Shown here piece by piece: positions 1 to 7,685 of a DNA stretch of 8,973 nt. A program made the translations under genes and the position numbers. Each line of letters begins with the position of its first letter. Positions within the stretch are counted from its first letter, which is position 1. Where the stretch lies: positions 1-8,973 of the forward strand of contig CAJUIM010000136.1 of the NCBI GenBank assembly GCA_910586275.1. The letters run 5' to 3'. The stretch comes from an uncultured Lachnospiraceae bacterium. GTDB lineage: Bacteria > Bacillota > Clostridia > Lachnospirales > Lachnospiraceae. The notes under the pieces are model-generated. The model was given only the letters and a program-made list of their open reading frames with translations. It made no database searches and was not told the DNA's origin.

Positions 1-96
1 CAAAAAAATCCCTCCCGTGCGTCCGCCTCTCAACACAACATTCAGGCTGAACTGTCACTTCAGTTGTTATCATTCTGCGTGAAAAATATTCCGGAC

Positions 97-128
97 TTGT
101 TTCTAAATATAGAATTTTATGATATAAT
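97..128 (+). promoter_or_regulatory. Probable sigma-A promoter with extended -10 for the L,D-transpeptidase gene
   Basis: A consensus -10 hexamer TATAAT lies at 123-128 and is preceded by TG at 120-121, giving the extended -10 form TGnTATAAT. The -35 side is poor: TTGTTT at 97-102 would need a 20-base spacer, and TTTCTA at 100-105 gives 17 bases but matches the consensus weakly. Extended -10 promoters tolerate a weak -35. The start of transcription would fall near 135, leaving an AT-rich leader of about 60 bases before the ATG at 199. It would drive the L,D-transpeptidase gene and perhaps the genes after it. The call rests on the motif alone. Confidence 0.6.
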
Positions 129-198
129 ATAAAGTCAGGATTTCATTTGAGTAAAAATAAATATAGGGTGAGGGATGAGAAAATTAAGGTGATGGGAA

Positions 199-1593
199 AT
201 GAAAGGGAGTAGGAAGACAACGGTTAGAAAAGCGGCTGTAATTGCCCTTGTTATGATCCTGCTTTTAGCGGCAGGCACTTATGCGGGCATTGCTATATAT
301 TTTCAGGATCATTTTTTCTGCAATACTACAATCGGAGGGACGGATTTTAGTTATAAAACGCCGGTAGAGGCTGAGTATATGATATATGAAAGCTTGACCG
401 GGTATTCTTTGGAAATTGTAGGAAGGGAGGGGATTCAAGATACCATTTCACGGAAAGAAATAAATATGGATTACATATTCGGGGATTCTCTGGTGAAGCT
501 TATGCAGGAGCAGAAGCCTGCGCTGTGGATCTTGGGATTTATTAAGGGATATGATTATGAACTGCCTCCGATTGTGCAATATGATGAGGAGGCTCTAAGA
601 CAGAGAATAGACGGACTTGCTTTTTTTAAAAAAGAAAATATAATGGCTCCCAAGGATGCTTATATTGACTATTCGGAGGAAGAGCAGCAGTATATTATTG
701 TCGATGCCAGACCGGGAACCGAGATTGAGAAAGGGAAGGCAGAAGAGACAATACGGGAATCCATTTTGTCGTTAAATGATAATTTAAATTTAGAAGAAGC
801 AGGTTGCTATAAGCAGCCGGACATGGAAAGGGACAATGAGGAACTTCTCGCAGCACTGGATTTGGCAAACCGGTATCTTTCGGCGCATATTACCTATGAT
901 TGGAACGGGAATGAGGTTTTGATAGATTCCGCTGTTATCCGCAAATGGGTGAACGTGAACCGGGATAAAGTATTGCTGGATGAAAAAGCAATCGAAAAAT
1001 TTATTGCCCGGCAGTCGGAGGAATATGATACTTATGGAAAAAATAGGGTTTTCTATACGACAGGCGGCAAGGAAATAGATTTGAATAACGGAACATTTGG
1101 CTGGCTGACAGATCAGGAGTCCGAATTGCCGGAATTGGTTAAAGCAATTAAAAACGGGGAGACTATAAAGAAGCAGCCGGCTCATAGTGAGAAGGAACGG
1201 AAGTCTTGGCAAGTATTGATAGAGGATTCTTATGTGGAGATTGACTTGGGGATGCAGCATTTGTATCTTTATGTAGATGGGGAACTGATTCTGGAAAGCG
1301 ATTTTGTGTCCGGCAATGCTTCCAGGGGATGGGGGACTCCGGCAGGTGTGTTTGGCTTAACCTACAAAGCGCGTAATGCAGTGCTGAGAGGAACCAACTA
1401 TGAGACACCGGTTTCTTATTGGATGCCTTTTAACGGGAATATCGGGATGCATGATGCCACATGGCGGAGTGCATTCGGCGGGGATATATACCGTACGAAT
1501 GGTTCTCATGGATGCATTAACCTCCCGTTTGAAAAAGCAAAAATAATTTATGATTATGTGTATACCGGATTCCCGGTAATATGTTATTATTAA
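199..1593 (+). CDS. Membrane-anchored L,D-transpeptidase (YkuD family) with peptidoglycan-binding region
   Basis: This 464-residue protein should make 3-3 cross-links, or related acyl transfers, in peptidoglycan outside the membrane. A basic N-terminus is followed by one hydrophobic segment at about residues 12-34 (signal anchor), so the rest is extracellular. Residues of about 40-330 resemble the tandem peptidoglycan-binding/VanW-like region (PG_binding_4) that precedes YkuD domains in clostridial L,D-transpeptidases; this part is assigned by layout more than by a sharp motif. The YkuD catalytic domain covers about 344-463: the strand VEIDLGMQHLYLYVDGE, the turn TPAGVFGL, the conserved His418 in GMHDA, and the signature SHGCINLP with catalytic Cys439. 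The catalytic residues are intact and the C-terminus is complete. The start at 199 has an AAGGTG-type SD at 186-191. Whether it is the first gene of an operon with the HD-domain gene 53 bases downstream is inferred from spacing only. Confidence 0.93.
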   Translation: MKGSRKTTVRKAAVIALVMILLLAAGTYAGIAIYFQDHFFCNTTIGGTDFSYKTPVEAEYMIYESLTGYSLEIVGREGIQDTISRKEINMDYIFGDSLVKLMQEQKPALWILGFIKGYDYELPPIVQYDEEALRQRIDGLAFFKKENIMAPKDAYIDYSEEEQQYIIVDARPGTEIEKGKAEETIRESILSLNDNLNLEEAGCYKQPDMERDNEELLAALDLANRYLSAHITYDWNGNEVLIDSAVIRKWVNVNRDKVLLDEKAIEKFIARQSEEYDTYGKNRVFYTTGGKEIDLNNGTFGWLTDQESELPELVKAIKNGETIKKQPAHSEKERKSWQVLIEDSYVEIDLGMQHLYLYVDGELILESDFVSGNASRGWGTPAGVFGLTYKARNAVLRGTNYETPVSYWMPFNGNIGMHDATWRSAFGGDIYRTNGSHGCINLPFEKAKIIYDYVYTGFPVICYY

Positions 1594-1646
1594 AGATAGG
1601 GGCAGCGGTGTAAATGCCGGAAGGAATTTAAAATGGGTGAGGAAAG

Positions 1647-2231
1647 ATGAAGAACATGAAACAGACAAGTGAGAAAGCGAAGGAAAAGTATAGGAAGTTT
1701 TTTTATAAACAGAAAGAACTTCATAAATTATTGAAGCAATATGGCGGGGATATTTTGGATTCCGAGAATTTTAACAGAACTAAAGAACATATCCAACATG
1801 GGAATATGACGGTGAATGATCATTGTGTCAGTGTTGCCAGGTATAGTTTGGCAATCAGCAGGAAATTGAGGATACCATGTGACAGAAGGGCATTGGTGCG
1901 TGGGGCATTGCTGCACGATTATTTCTTATATGACTGGCATGATAAATACCATAGGGATGTAAAGAATCTGCATGGTTTTTACCATCCGGGAATCGCACTT
2001 CGAAATGCCTGCAGGGAGTATAAACTGACCGCAAGGGAAAAGGATATCATTAAGAAGCATATGTGGCCGCTTACGGTGGTGCCGCCCCAATGCAGGGAAG
2101 CTTGGATTGTTACGACAGCAGACAAATATTGTTCTTTGCTGGAGACGGTGGGGCTTCACAAAGGGCATGGAAGAAGGCATATGTATAAACGTGGGGAAAG
2201 AGCAAGGGTGAAAGTGCAGTATCAGGGATAG
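1647..2231 (+). CDS. HD-domain protein (predicted metal-dependent phosphohydrolase), substrate unknown
   Basis: A 194-residue soluble protein with no signal peptide or membrane segment. It carries the HD-superfamily metal ligands in order: His59 (in NDHCVSVARYS), the His90-Asp91 doublet in GALLHDYFLYDW, further histidines at about 109, 113 and 138, and Asp159 in TTADKYCSL. HD proteins hydrolyse phosphate esters, often of nucleotides, but nothing here identifies the substrate. The first 35 residues are Lys/Glu-rich and probably helical; the last 25 are very basic (KGHGRRHMYKRGERARVKV), which could mean nucleic-acid contact, but that is speculation. The ATG at 1647 follows GAGG at 1639-1642 with only 4 bases between; ATG at 1656 (Met4) is a possible alternative. 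It ends four bases before the next gene, so the two are probably co-transcribed and perhaps translationally coupled. Confidence 0.85.
   Translation: MKNMKQTSEKAKEKYRKFFYKQKELHKLLKQYGGDILDSENFNRTKEHIQHGNMTVNDHCVSVARYSLAISRKLRIPCDRRALVRGALLHDYFLYDWHDKYHRDVKNLHGFYHPGIALRNACREYKLTAREKDIIKKHMWPLTVVPPQCREAWIVTTADKYCSLLETVGLHKGHGRRHMYKRGERARVKVQYQG
2224..2228 (+). promoter_or_regulatory. Ribosome binding site that sets the GTG start at 2236
   Basis: AGGGA lies inside the last codons of the HD-domain gene, 7 bases before GTG at 2236. No ATG in that frame gives a better-placed start before the conserved YPFHMPGHK motif, so GTG is the likely initiator. The site overlaps the upstream coding region, which suggests coupled translation. 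Confidence 0.6.
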
Positions 2232-2235
2232 TACA

Positions 2236-3780
2236 GTGACAGAATTATACAAGGAATTGGAAAATTATAAAGAAACGGATTATTATCCGTTCCATATGCC
2301 GGGGCATAAGCGAAAAAGAGATTCCGCGGCAGGCGGGCTGACAGAATGCATCAGACTGGACATTACGGAAATTGACGGATTTGACAATCTTCATCAGGCG
2401 GAGGGAATTCTGAAGAAGGAACAGGAAAACGCATCCAGGCTGTATGGTTCCGGGCAAAGTTATTTCCTTATAAACGGGAGTACTTGCGGTATGTTATGCG
2501 CAGTTTTTGCGGTTACCGAACGGGGTGACAAGATTCTGATGGCGCGTAATTGTCATAAAGCAGTATATCATGCGGCTTATTTGCGGGAACTGAAGACGGC
2601 ATATCTGCAGCCTGACCTATTGGAGGAGAAGGACGGAAAGAATCCGGGGATTGCGGGTGGGATAGAACCGGAAACGGTGGAGAGGGCATTGCGGGAGAAT
2701 CCGGACTGCGCCGCCGTCCTCATTACGTCCCCCACTTATGAAGGCGTTGTGTCCGATGTGGGGCGGATTGCGGAACTTGTTCACTCCTATGGGGTTCCCC
2801 TGATCGTGGATGAGGCTCATGGAGCACATTTTGGCTTTCATGATGCATATCCGGCCAGTTCCGTGCGGCTGGGCGCTGATTTGGTGATTCACAGCGTTCA
2901 TAAGACATTGCCTTCCATGACGCAGACTGCGCTGCTGCATTGGAACGGAAATCGCTGCGGAGGCGGAAAAGCGGTACAGAAAGGGAGGGCGGAAAAGTAT
3001 CTGGCAGAAAAGGAGAAACTGGAGCGGTACTTAAGAATCTTTCAGTCAAGCAGCCCTTCTTATGTACTGATGGCATCCGTCAGCAACTGTATGCGGTTGG
3101 TAAAAGAAGAGGGCTTTGAGCGGCTGGACAGGCTGCTGAAGGATAGGGATGCATTTACGGAAAAAATAAAGCACTGCCGTTATGTAACCGTATTGGACGG
3201 GGGAACGGATGCGGCAGGCCGGCAGGCATGGAGGGATCCTTGTAAGCTGGTAATCGGGATAGCTGACGAAAGAATGACGGGACAGGAATTATACGATATT
3301 CTTTTGAGCAAATATCATCTGCAGATGGAAATGGCGGCACCGCATTATATATTGGCAATTGTCACTATGATGGACACGCAGGATGGCTGGAGCCGGCTGG
3401 CAGATGCTTTGACCGAGATTGACAGGGAACTGGAAGCGCAGGACAGAAAGAAACAAACGGACAAATGCGGATATATAGAAACAGGCCAAAGGGAACAGAA
3501 TGGCCGAAAATGTTTCCCGTGGAGTAAGGAAAGGAATGCACCGGAAGCGGTTATGACAATTGCGGAAGCCTATGATGCGGAGCAGGAAGCAGTGAGACTT
3601 ACAGAGTGTGCAGGCAGGACGGCAGCCGAATTTATTGCTTTATATCCTCCGGGAATTCCTTTGGCAGTGCCGGGGGAACGGTTTACGGAGGAAATGGCAG
3701 AATGTCTTTTATATTGGCGGAAATTGCGGCTTAATGTACAAGGAATAGATAACGGATTTGTGAAAGTGACGAATCCATAA
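2236..3780 (+). CDS. PLP-dependent Orn/Lys/Arg decarboxylase family protein (YaaO-like)
   Basis: This 514-residue cytosolic protein is a fold-type I PLP enzyme of the Orn/Lys/Arg decarboxylase family, nearest in kind to B. subtilis YaaO. Seen motifs: YPFHMPGHK at 17-25, DITEIDGFDNLH at 42-53, the phosphate-binding stretch LINGSTCGML at 78-87, His107, SPTYEGVVSD at 165-174, DEAHGAH at 192-198 (Asp192 should contact the pyridine nitrogen) and SVHKTLPSMTQTALLH at 220-235, where Lys223 should form the Schiff base. The C-terminal decarboxylase domain is recognisable from YPPGIPLAVPGE at 470-481. The substrate (arginine, lysine, ornithine or other) cannot be read from sequence. Two oddities: a Gly/Lys-rich insertion-like stretch at about 237-262 before the family motif FQSSSPSYVLMAS, and a hydrophilic linker at about 402-436. 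In Bacillus the YaaO gene also heads the cluster containing yaaR, holB and yaaT, so its position supports the call. Confidence 0.88.
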   Translation: MTELYKELENYKETDYYPFHMPGHKRKRDSAAGGLTECIRLDITEIDGFDNLHQAEGILKKEQENASRLYGSGQSYFLINGSTCGMLCAVFAVTERGDKILMARNCHKAVYHAAYLRELKTAYLQPDLLEEKDGKNPGIAGGIEPETVERALRENPDCAAVLITSPTYEGVVSDVGRIAELVHSYGVPLIVDEAHGAHFGFHDAYPASSVRLGADLVIHSVHKTLPSMTQTALLHWNGNRCGGGKAVQKGRAEKYLAEKEKLERYLRIFQSSSPSYVLMASVSNCMRLVKEEGFERLDRLLKDRDAFTEKIKHCRYVTVLDGGTDAAGRQAWRDPCKLVIGIADERMTGQELYDILLSKYHLQMEMAAPHYILAIVTMMDTQDGWSRLADALTEIDRELEAQDRKKQTDKCGYIETGQREQNGRKCFPWSKERNAPEAVMTIAEAYDAEQEAVRLTECAGRTAAEFIALYPPGIPLAVPGERFTEEMAECLLYWRKLRLNVQGIDNGFVKVTNP

Positions 3781-3839
3781 GGACGCAGCCGATATAAATT
3801 ATCTAAATAAATAGAAATAAAGAAAGGAATAGAGCAAGG

Positions 3840-5252
3840 ATGAGAAAAACAAAAATTATCTGTACAATAGGACCGGCCAGTGAAAGTGAGGAGAAACTGA
3901 AGGAATTAATGTTGGCAGGAATGGATGTGGCCCGTTTCAATTTTTCCCATGGGACACACGAGGAGCATAAGAAAAAGTTTGCAAGGGTAATTAAAGTGAG
4001 CGGTGAATTAAATCTGCCGGTGGCAACTTTATTGGATACGAAGGGGCCGGAGATCAGGCTGCGTGATTTTGAGGGAGGCAAGGCGGAACTGAAAGCCGGG
4101 CAGAAATTTGTGCTTACTACGGAAGAAATTTTAGGAAACGCAGAGAGAGCATCCATTACTTATAAAAATCTGAAGAATGACGTTAAAACAGGAATGTCCA
4201 TTTTGATTGACGATGGCCTGATAGAGATGATCGTGGAGGAAATCAGGGAAGAGGAAATTGTCTGTGCCGTAGTCAACGGAGGTATGGTATCCAACCATAA
4301 GGGAGTAAATGTGCCGAATGCCATACTGTCTATGCCCTATGTGAACGACACGGACAGAGCCGATATTATATTTGGCTGCGAGATGGGATATGATTTCATA
4401 GCGGCTTCTTTTACAAGATGTAAAGATGATATTTTGGAAATCCGTAAGATATTGGAAGAGCATAACAGCACAATGAAAGTGATTGCCAAGATTGAGAACA
4501 TGCAGGGAATACAGAATCTCGAGGAAATCCTTTCCGTGTCCGACGGCATTATGGTGGCGAGAGGGGATATGGGAGTGGAGATTCCGCTGGAAGAAGTGCC
4601 TGTACTGCAGAAAAAAATGATAAAAATGGCAGAAGCACAGGGCAAGCATGTAATTACGGCTACGCAGATGCTGGAATCCATGATTAAGAATCCAAGGCCT
4701 ACCCGGGCAGAGGCGACGGATATTGCCAATGCAATCTATGACGGGACTACGGCAATTATGCTTTCGGGAGAAAGTGCGGCAGGCAAATATCCTGTGGAGG
4801 CCGTGAAGACGATGGTAAGGATAGCAGAACGTTCGGAAAAGGATATTGATTATACTTCACGCATGAAACGGCGGGAAAACGTAAATTCACCGGATGTTAC
4901 CACGGCGATTTCTTATGCCACATGCACCACTGCGGCGCATCTGAATGCGGCAGCAATCATTACGGTGACTATGTCAGGATTTACGGCAGGGATGATATCC
5001 AGATATAAACCGAGCTGCCCGATTATTGCATGTGCGGTTAATCCGAGGGTATGCCGGCAGCTGAACCTTACTTGGGGAGTTACGCCTGTTTTGATTAAAA
5101 AGGAAGACAATGCGGATGATTTATTTGAGCAGGCATCCCGTGCGGTGGAAAAGGCAGGGTATGTGAAGCGGGGCGATGTGGCAGTGCTTACTGCCGGGGT
5201 GCCGTTAGGCATATCCGGGACGACAAATATGATCCGCGTCATTGAGGTATAG
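3840..5252 (+). CDS. pyk: Pyruvate kinase
   Basis: Catalyses phosphoenolpyruvate + ADP to pyruvate + ATP, the last step of glycolysis, in the cytosol. At 470 residues it is the short form (length of E. coli PykF) and lacks the extra PEP-utilising C-terminal domain of Bacillus pyruvate kinases. Motifs in order: TKIICTIGPAS at 4-14, ARFNFSHG at 31-38 with Arg32, LLDTKGPEIR at 64-73, the active-site signature VIAKIENMQG with catalytic Lys217 and metal ligand Glu219, ARGDMGVEIP with Asp243, TATQMLESM with Thr275, then TRAEATDIANAIYDGTTAIM. Glu71 with Thr67 and Lys68 is the pattern of K+-dependent enzymes; K+-independent ones carry Lys at that Glu. The C-terminal effector domain has a VTMSGFTAGMISRYKP loop at about 376-391, unlike the FBP-type loop of PykF, so the activator is uncertain. 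SD AAAGGA at 3823-3828 lies 11 bases before the ATG. The 59-base AT-rich gap upstream holds no convincing promoter. Confidence 0.97.
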   Translation: MRKTKIICTIGPASESEEKLKELMLAGMDVARFNFSHGTHEEHKKKFARVIKVSGELNLPVATLLDTKGPEIRLRDFEGGKAELKAGQKFVLTTEEILGNAERASITYKNLKNDVKTGMSILIDDGLIEMIVEEIREEEIVCAVVNGGMVSNHKGVNVPNAILSMPYVNDTDRADIIFGCEMGYDFIAASFTRCKDDILEIRKILEEHNSTMKVIAKIENMQGIQNLEEILSVSDGIMVARGDMGVEIPLEEVPVLQKKMIKMAEAQGKHVITATQMLESMIKNPRPTRAEATDIANAIYDGTTAIMLSGESAAGKYPVEAVKTMVRIAERSEKDIDYTSRMKRRENVNSPDVTTAISYATCTTAAHLNAAAIITVTMSGFTAGMISRYKPSCPIIACAVNPRVCRQLNLTWGVTPVLIKKEDNADDLFEQASRAVEKAGYVKRGDVAVLTAGVPLGISGTTNMIRVIEV

Positions 5253-5296
5253 TATTTGCAGTCGGCAACCGAAATATATAAATTGGAGGCGCATGC

Positions 5297-5737
5297 ATGG
5301 ACATCAAGGTGAATCAGCTAAATAAACCAATGCCGGTAGAGCAGCCGGCTCAGCAGCAGTCTGCGGACGGGACTTTTAAATTCACTCTTGTGAGCCATAT
5401 TGAAGAGCAGGAGCTGCAGACCAGACTTACTTCTTTAATGGAAGAAATAACGATGCAGGGAGATAAGCTGGCAAAACACAGAGACATTAAGGATATGAGA
5501 AAATATAGGGGATTGGTGAAAGAATTCATGAATGAAATCGTAAACCGTTCCCATTCCTTCTCAAGGGAAAACTTTCTGGATAAAAGAGGAAGGCACAGGG
5601 TATACGGCATTGTCCGGCTGGTGGATGAAAAGCTGGATGCGTTGGCGCAGGAACTGGTAAAGGACGAGAAAGACAATATGGAGATACTGAGCAAGATAGG
5701 TGAGATAAGAGGGCTGCTGCTGGATATTTTCACCTGA
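5297..5737 (+). CDS. yaaR: YaaR family protein (DUF327)
   Basis: A 146-residue, mostly helical, charged protein with a flexible Gln/Pro-rich N-terminus (about residues 10-25). The core shows the DUF327 pattern: FMNEIVNRSHSF at about 77-88, followed by a basic segment (DKRGRHRVY) and a long C-terminal helix ending GEIRGLLLDIFT. The molecular function of the family is not established as far as I know; its gene is a steady neighbour of holB in Firmicutes, as here. Length agrees with B. subtilis YaaR (about 146). There is no membrane segment. GGAGG at 5285-5289 sits 7 bases before the ATG at 5297; an out-of-frame ATG at 5293 overlaps it and leads nowhere useful. It follows pyruvate kinase by 44 bases and is 17 bases before holB, so co-transcription with holB is likely. 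Confidence 0.9.
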   Translation: MDIKVNQLNKPMPVEQPAQQQSADGTFKFTLVSHIEEQELQTRLTSLMEEITMQGDKLAKHRDIKDMRKYRGLVKEFMNEIVNRSHSFSRENFLDKRGRHRVYGIVRLVDEKLDALAQELVKDEKDNMEILSKIGEIRGLLLDIFT

Positions 5738-5754
5738 GGGACGGAGGTCAACAG

Positions 5755-6762
5755 ATGGCAAGATTTGCGGATATCATAGGGCAGGAGCAGTTAAAGGAAC
5801 ATTTTCAGAATGCATTGAAGTTAAACAAGGTGTCCCATGCTTATATTATAAACGGGGAACGGAGTTCGGGAAAAGAGTTTGCAGCCAAAGTATTTGCGGC
5901 TGCGCTGCAATGTGAGAATCCCGGCACGTTATTGGGTATGACCGAGCCCTGCGGGGAGTGCCTTTCTTGTAAGCAGATGGCTACCGGGAATCAGCCGGAT
6001 GTTATTTATATTACCCATGAAAAACCGGGGACTATCGGAGTGGAGGATATTCGCGGCCAGATTAACGGCACTGTGGCGATTAAGCCTTACAGCAGCCGGA
6101 GGAAGGTATACATTATAAACGATGGGGAGAAAATGACGGTGCAGGCGCAGAATGCCCTGCTGAAAACATTGGAGGAGCCGCCGGAGTATACGGTGATCCT
6201 TATTCTGACTACCAATGTGGAGGCATTGCTTTCCACTATTCTGAGCCGTTGCGTAGTATTGAATATGAAGCCGGTGAAGGACAGTCAGGTAAAGCGGTTC
6301 CTGATGGAAGATATGCAGGTGCCTGATTATAAAGCGGATATCTGCGCGGCATTTGCCAGAGGAAATATCGGGAAGGCAAAAATGCTGGCTTCCAGTGAGG
6401 ACTTTGACCGTGTGAAGGATGAAGCGGTTACGCTGCTGAAATATATAAATGACATGGAAATCAGTGAAATAGTGGCTGCTATTAAAAAAATCAGTGAGTA
6501 CAAGCTGGATGTCAATGATTATATGGACATACTTTCCATATGGTATCGGGATGTTCTGCTGTTTAAGGCTACCCATGATGCAAATCATCTTATCTTCCGT
6601 GAAGAAATACAATACATTCGGAAAGTGGCGGACAGAAGCACTTATGAAGGGATTGAAGACATTATCAATGCACTTGATAAGGCGAAAGGGCGTCTGAATG
6701 CAAATGTAAATTTTGATTTGACAATGGAACTGCTGCTTCTGACTATTAAAGAAAATTCATGA
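5755..6762 (+). CDS. holB: DNA polymerase III delta' subunit (clamp loader)
   Basis: This 335-residue protein is the delta' stator of the clamp loader that places the sliding clamp on DNA at replication forks. Evidence: the N-terminal IIGQEQLKEHFQNAL and VSHAYIINGE blocks of the DnaX/HolB family; a P-loop remnant GERSSGKE at 34-41 in which Glu replaces the usual Ser/Thr, so it probably does not bind ATP productively, as is normal for delta'; a zinc module with Cys53, Cys66, Cys69 and Cys72; the helix AQNALLKTLEEPPEYTVIL at 131-149; and SRC at 164-166, the conserved delta' motif that supplies the arginine to the neighbouring ATPase subunit. The C-terminal third (about 210-335) is the helical collar domain and diverges as usual. 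GGAGG at 5743-5747 is 7 bases before the ATG. Its stop overlaps an ATG at 6759, and the ricT SD lies across its stop codon, so translation of the two is probably coupled. Confidence 0.95.
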   Translation: MARFADIIGQEQLKEHFQNALKLNKVSHAYIINGERSSGKEFAAKVFAAALQCENPGTLLGMTEPCGECLSCKQMATGNQPDVIYITHEKPGTIGVEDIRGQINGTVAIKPYSSRRKVYIINDGEKMTVQAQNALLKTLEEPPEYTVILILTTNVEALLSTILSRCVVLNMKPVKDSQVKRFLMEDMQVPDYKADICAAFARGNIGKAKMLASSEDFDRVKDEAVTLLKYINDMEISEIVAAIKKISEYKLDVNDYMDILSIWYRDVLLFKATHDANHLIFREEIQYIRKVADRSTYEGIEDIINALDKAKGRLNANVNFDLTMELLLLTIKENS

Positions 6763-6765
6763 GGT
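6761..6765 (+). promoter_or_regulatory. Ribosome binding site favouring the ricT start at 6774
   Basis: GAGGT overlaps the holB stop codon (TGA 6760-6762) and lies 8 bases before ATG 6774. The earlier in-frame ATG at 6759 has only a weak AAAGAA-like sequence before it and sits on the GAGG itself. The start at 6774 also gives an N-terminus MVKVIGVRF, which fits my memory of the family, where the protein opens directly with the VGVRF strand. Confidence 0.6.
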
Positions 6766-6773
6766 TGACAGAT

Positions 6774-7685
6774 ATGGTGAAAGTAATAGGCGTACGTTTC
6801 AGGACCGCGGGTAAAATATATTTTTTTGACCCGGGACGTTTTCATATAAAAAAAGGGAATCATGTTATTGTGGAGACCGCAAGGGGCATTGAGTATGGCA
6901 CGGTAGTAAGCGACCCGAAGGAAATGGAGGAGGACAAAATTATTCAGCCTCTGAAACCGGTTCTGCGGATTGCCACGCCGAAAGATGAGGAACAAGAGGC
7001 GACAAATAAGGAAAAGGAAAAAGAAGCTTTTAAGATATGTTTGGAAAAAATCAAGAAGCATGGACTGGATATGAAGCTGATTGACGCGGAATATACATTT
7101 GACAACAATAAGGTCTTGTTCTATTTCACGGCAGACGGGCGTATAGATTTCCGGGAATTGGTAAAGGATTTGGCTTCCGTATTTAAGACTAGGATAGAAC
7201 TTCGCCAGATAGGGGTCAGGGACGAGACGAAGATTGTGGGAGGAATCGGTATCTGCGGACGTGCGCTTTGCTGCCATACTTATCTTTCCGAATTTATTCC
7301 GGTATCCATTAAGATGGCTAAAGAGCAGAATCTTTCCTTGAACCCAACCAAAATATCCGGTGTATGCGGGAGGCTGATGTGCTGTCTGAAGAATGAGGAA
7401 GAGACTTATGAGGAACTGAACCGCCGTCTTCCGAATGTGGGTGATTATGTTACTACCGATGACGGATATAAGGGTGAGGTTCATAGTGTCAATGTATTAA
7501 GGCAGCTTGTGAAGGTCATTATTGTGAAGGACGACGAACGGGAGATTCAGGAATACCGGGTAGACCAGCTGCGCTTCAGGCGGAAACACTACAAGAATAC
7601 AAAGATGGAAGTGAACGATGAAGAACTGAAAAAACTGGAAAAACTGGAAAAACAGGAAGGAAAGTCGAAACTGGATGACAATTAA
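6774..7685 (+). CDS. ricT: RicT (YaaT), RNase Y specificity factor, PSP1 domain
   Basis: Homologue of B. subtilis RicT/YaaT, which with RicA (YmcA) and RicF (YlbF) forms an iron-sulfur-containing complex that directs RNase Y mRNA cleavage and influences sporulation, competence and biofilm decisions. The chosen start gives 303 residues; ATG 6759 would add five. The PSP1-type core begins at residue 1 (VIGVRFRTAGKIYFFDPG; VIVETARGIEYGTVV). A charged helical insert runs about 70-95. The signature cysteine blocks are GGIGICGRALCC (Cys161, 166, 167) and SGVCGRLMCC (Cys198, 203, 204), all six present, as expected for a cluster-binding RicT. A basic/acidic tail follows after about 270, containing LKKLEKLEKQ encoded by a 9-base tandem repeat, and the last dozen codons lie inside a duplicated segment shared with the start of the next gene. 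In Bacillus yabA follows; here the methyltransferase follows directly. Confidence 0.94.
   Translation: MVKVIGVRFRTAGKIYFFDPGRFHIKKGNHVIVETARGIEYGTVVSDPKEMEEDKIIQPLKPVLRIATPKDEEQEATNKEKEKEAFKICLEKIKKHGLDMKLIDAEYTFDNNKVLFYFTADGRIDFRELVKDLASVFKTRIELRQIGVRDETKIVGGIGICGRALCCHTYLSEFIPVSIKMAKEQNLSLNPTKISGVCGRLMCCLKNEEETYEELNRRLPNVGDYVTTDDGYKGEVHSVNVLRQLVKVIIVKDDEREIQEYRVDQLRFRRKHYKNTKMEVNDEELKKLEKLEKQEGKSKLDDN
7626..7661 (+). repeat. Four-unit 9-base tandem repeat in the ricT 3' end
   Basis: Units are CTGAAAAAA, CTGGAAAAA, CTGGAAAAA and CAGGAAGGA, translating as LKK-LEK-LEK-QEG in the RicT tail. The A-tracts make this a plausible slippage site, so the tail length may vary between strains. The last unit runs into the larger duplication at 7651. 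Confidence 0.75.

Noticed and set aside
50..65. Inverted repeat AACTG-6-CAGTT upstream of the promoter
   Set aside because: A five-base stem is expected by chance in an AT-rich spacer.
3781..3839. Separate pyruvate kinase promoter in the AT-rich gap
   Set aside because: TATAAA at 3793-3798 has no acceptable -35 at the right distance; AT-richness alone is not evidence.
5256..5282. Promoter-like TTGCAG and TATAAA before yaaR
   Set aside because: The spacer is only 15 bases and transcription would start on or after the SD, leaving no usable leader.
5929..6612. 227-codon - strand open frame opposite holB
   Set aside because: It lies wholly antisense to a well-supported delta' gene, shows no domain motif, and has the His/Leu/Ile-rich make-up of a shadow frame.
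6759..6761. ricT start at the ATG overlapping the holB stop
   Set aside because: It is possible, but the SD GAGGT is placed for ATG 6774 and the family N-terminus fits the later start.
6642..7484. 280-codon - strand open frame opposite holB and ricT
   Set aside because: Antisense to the conserved Cys blocks of ricT; no motif; explained by codon bias of the + strand genes.
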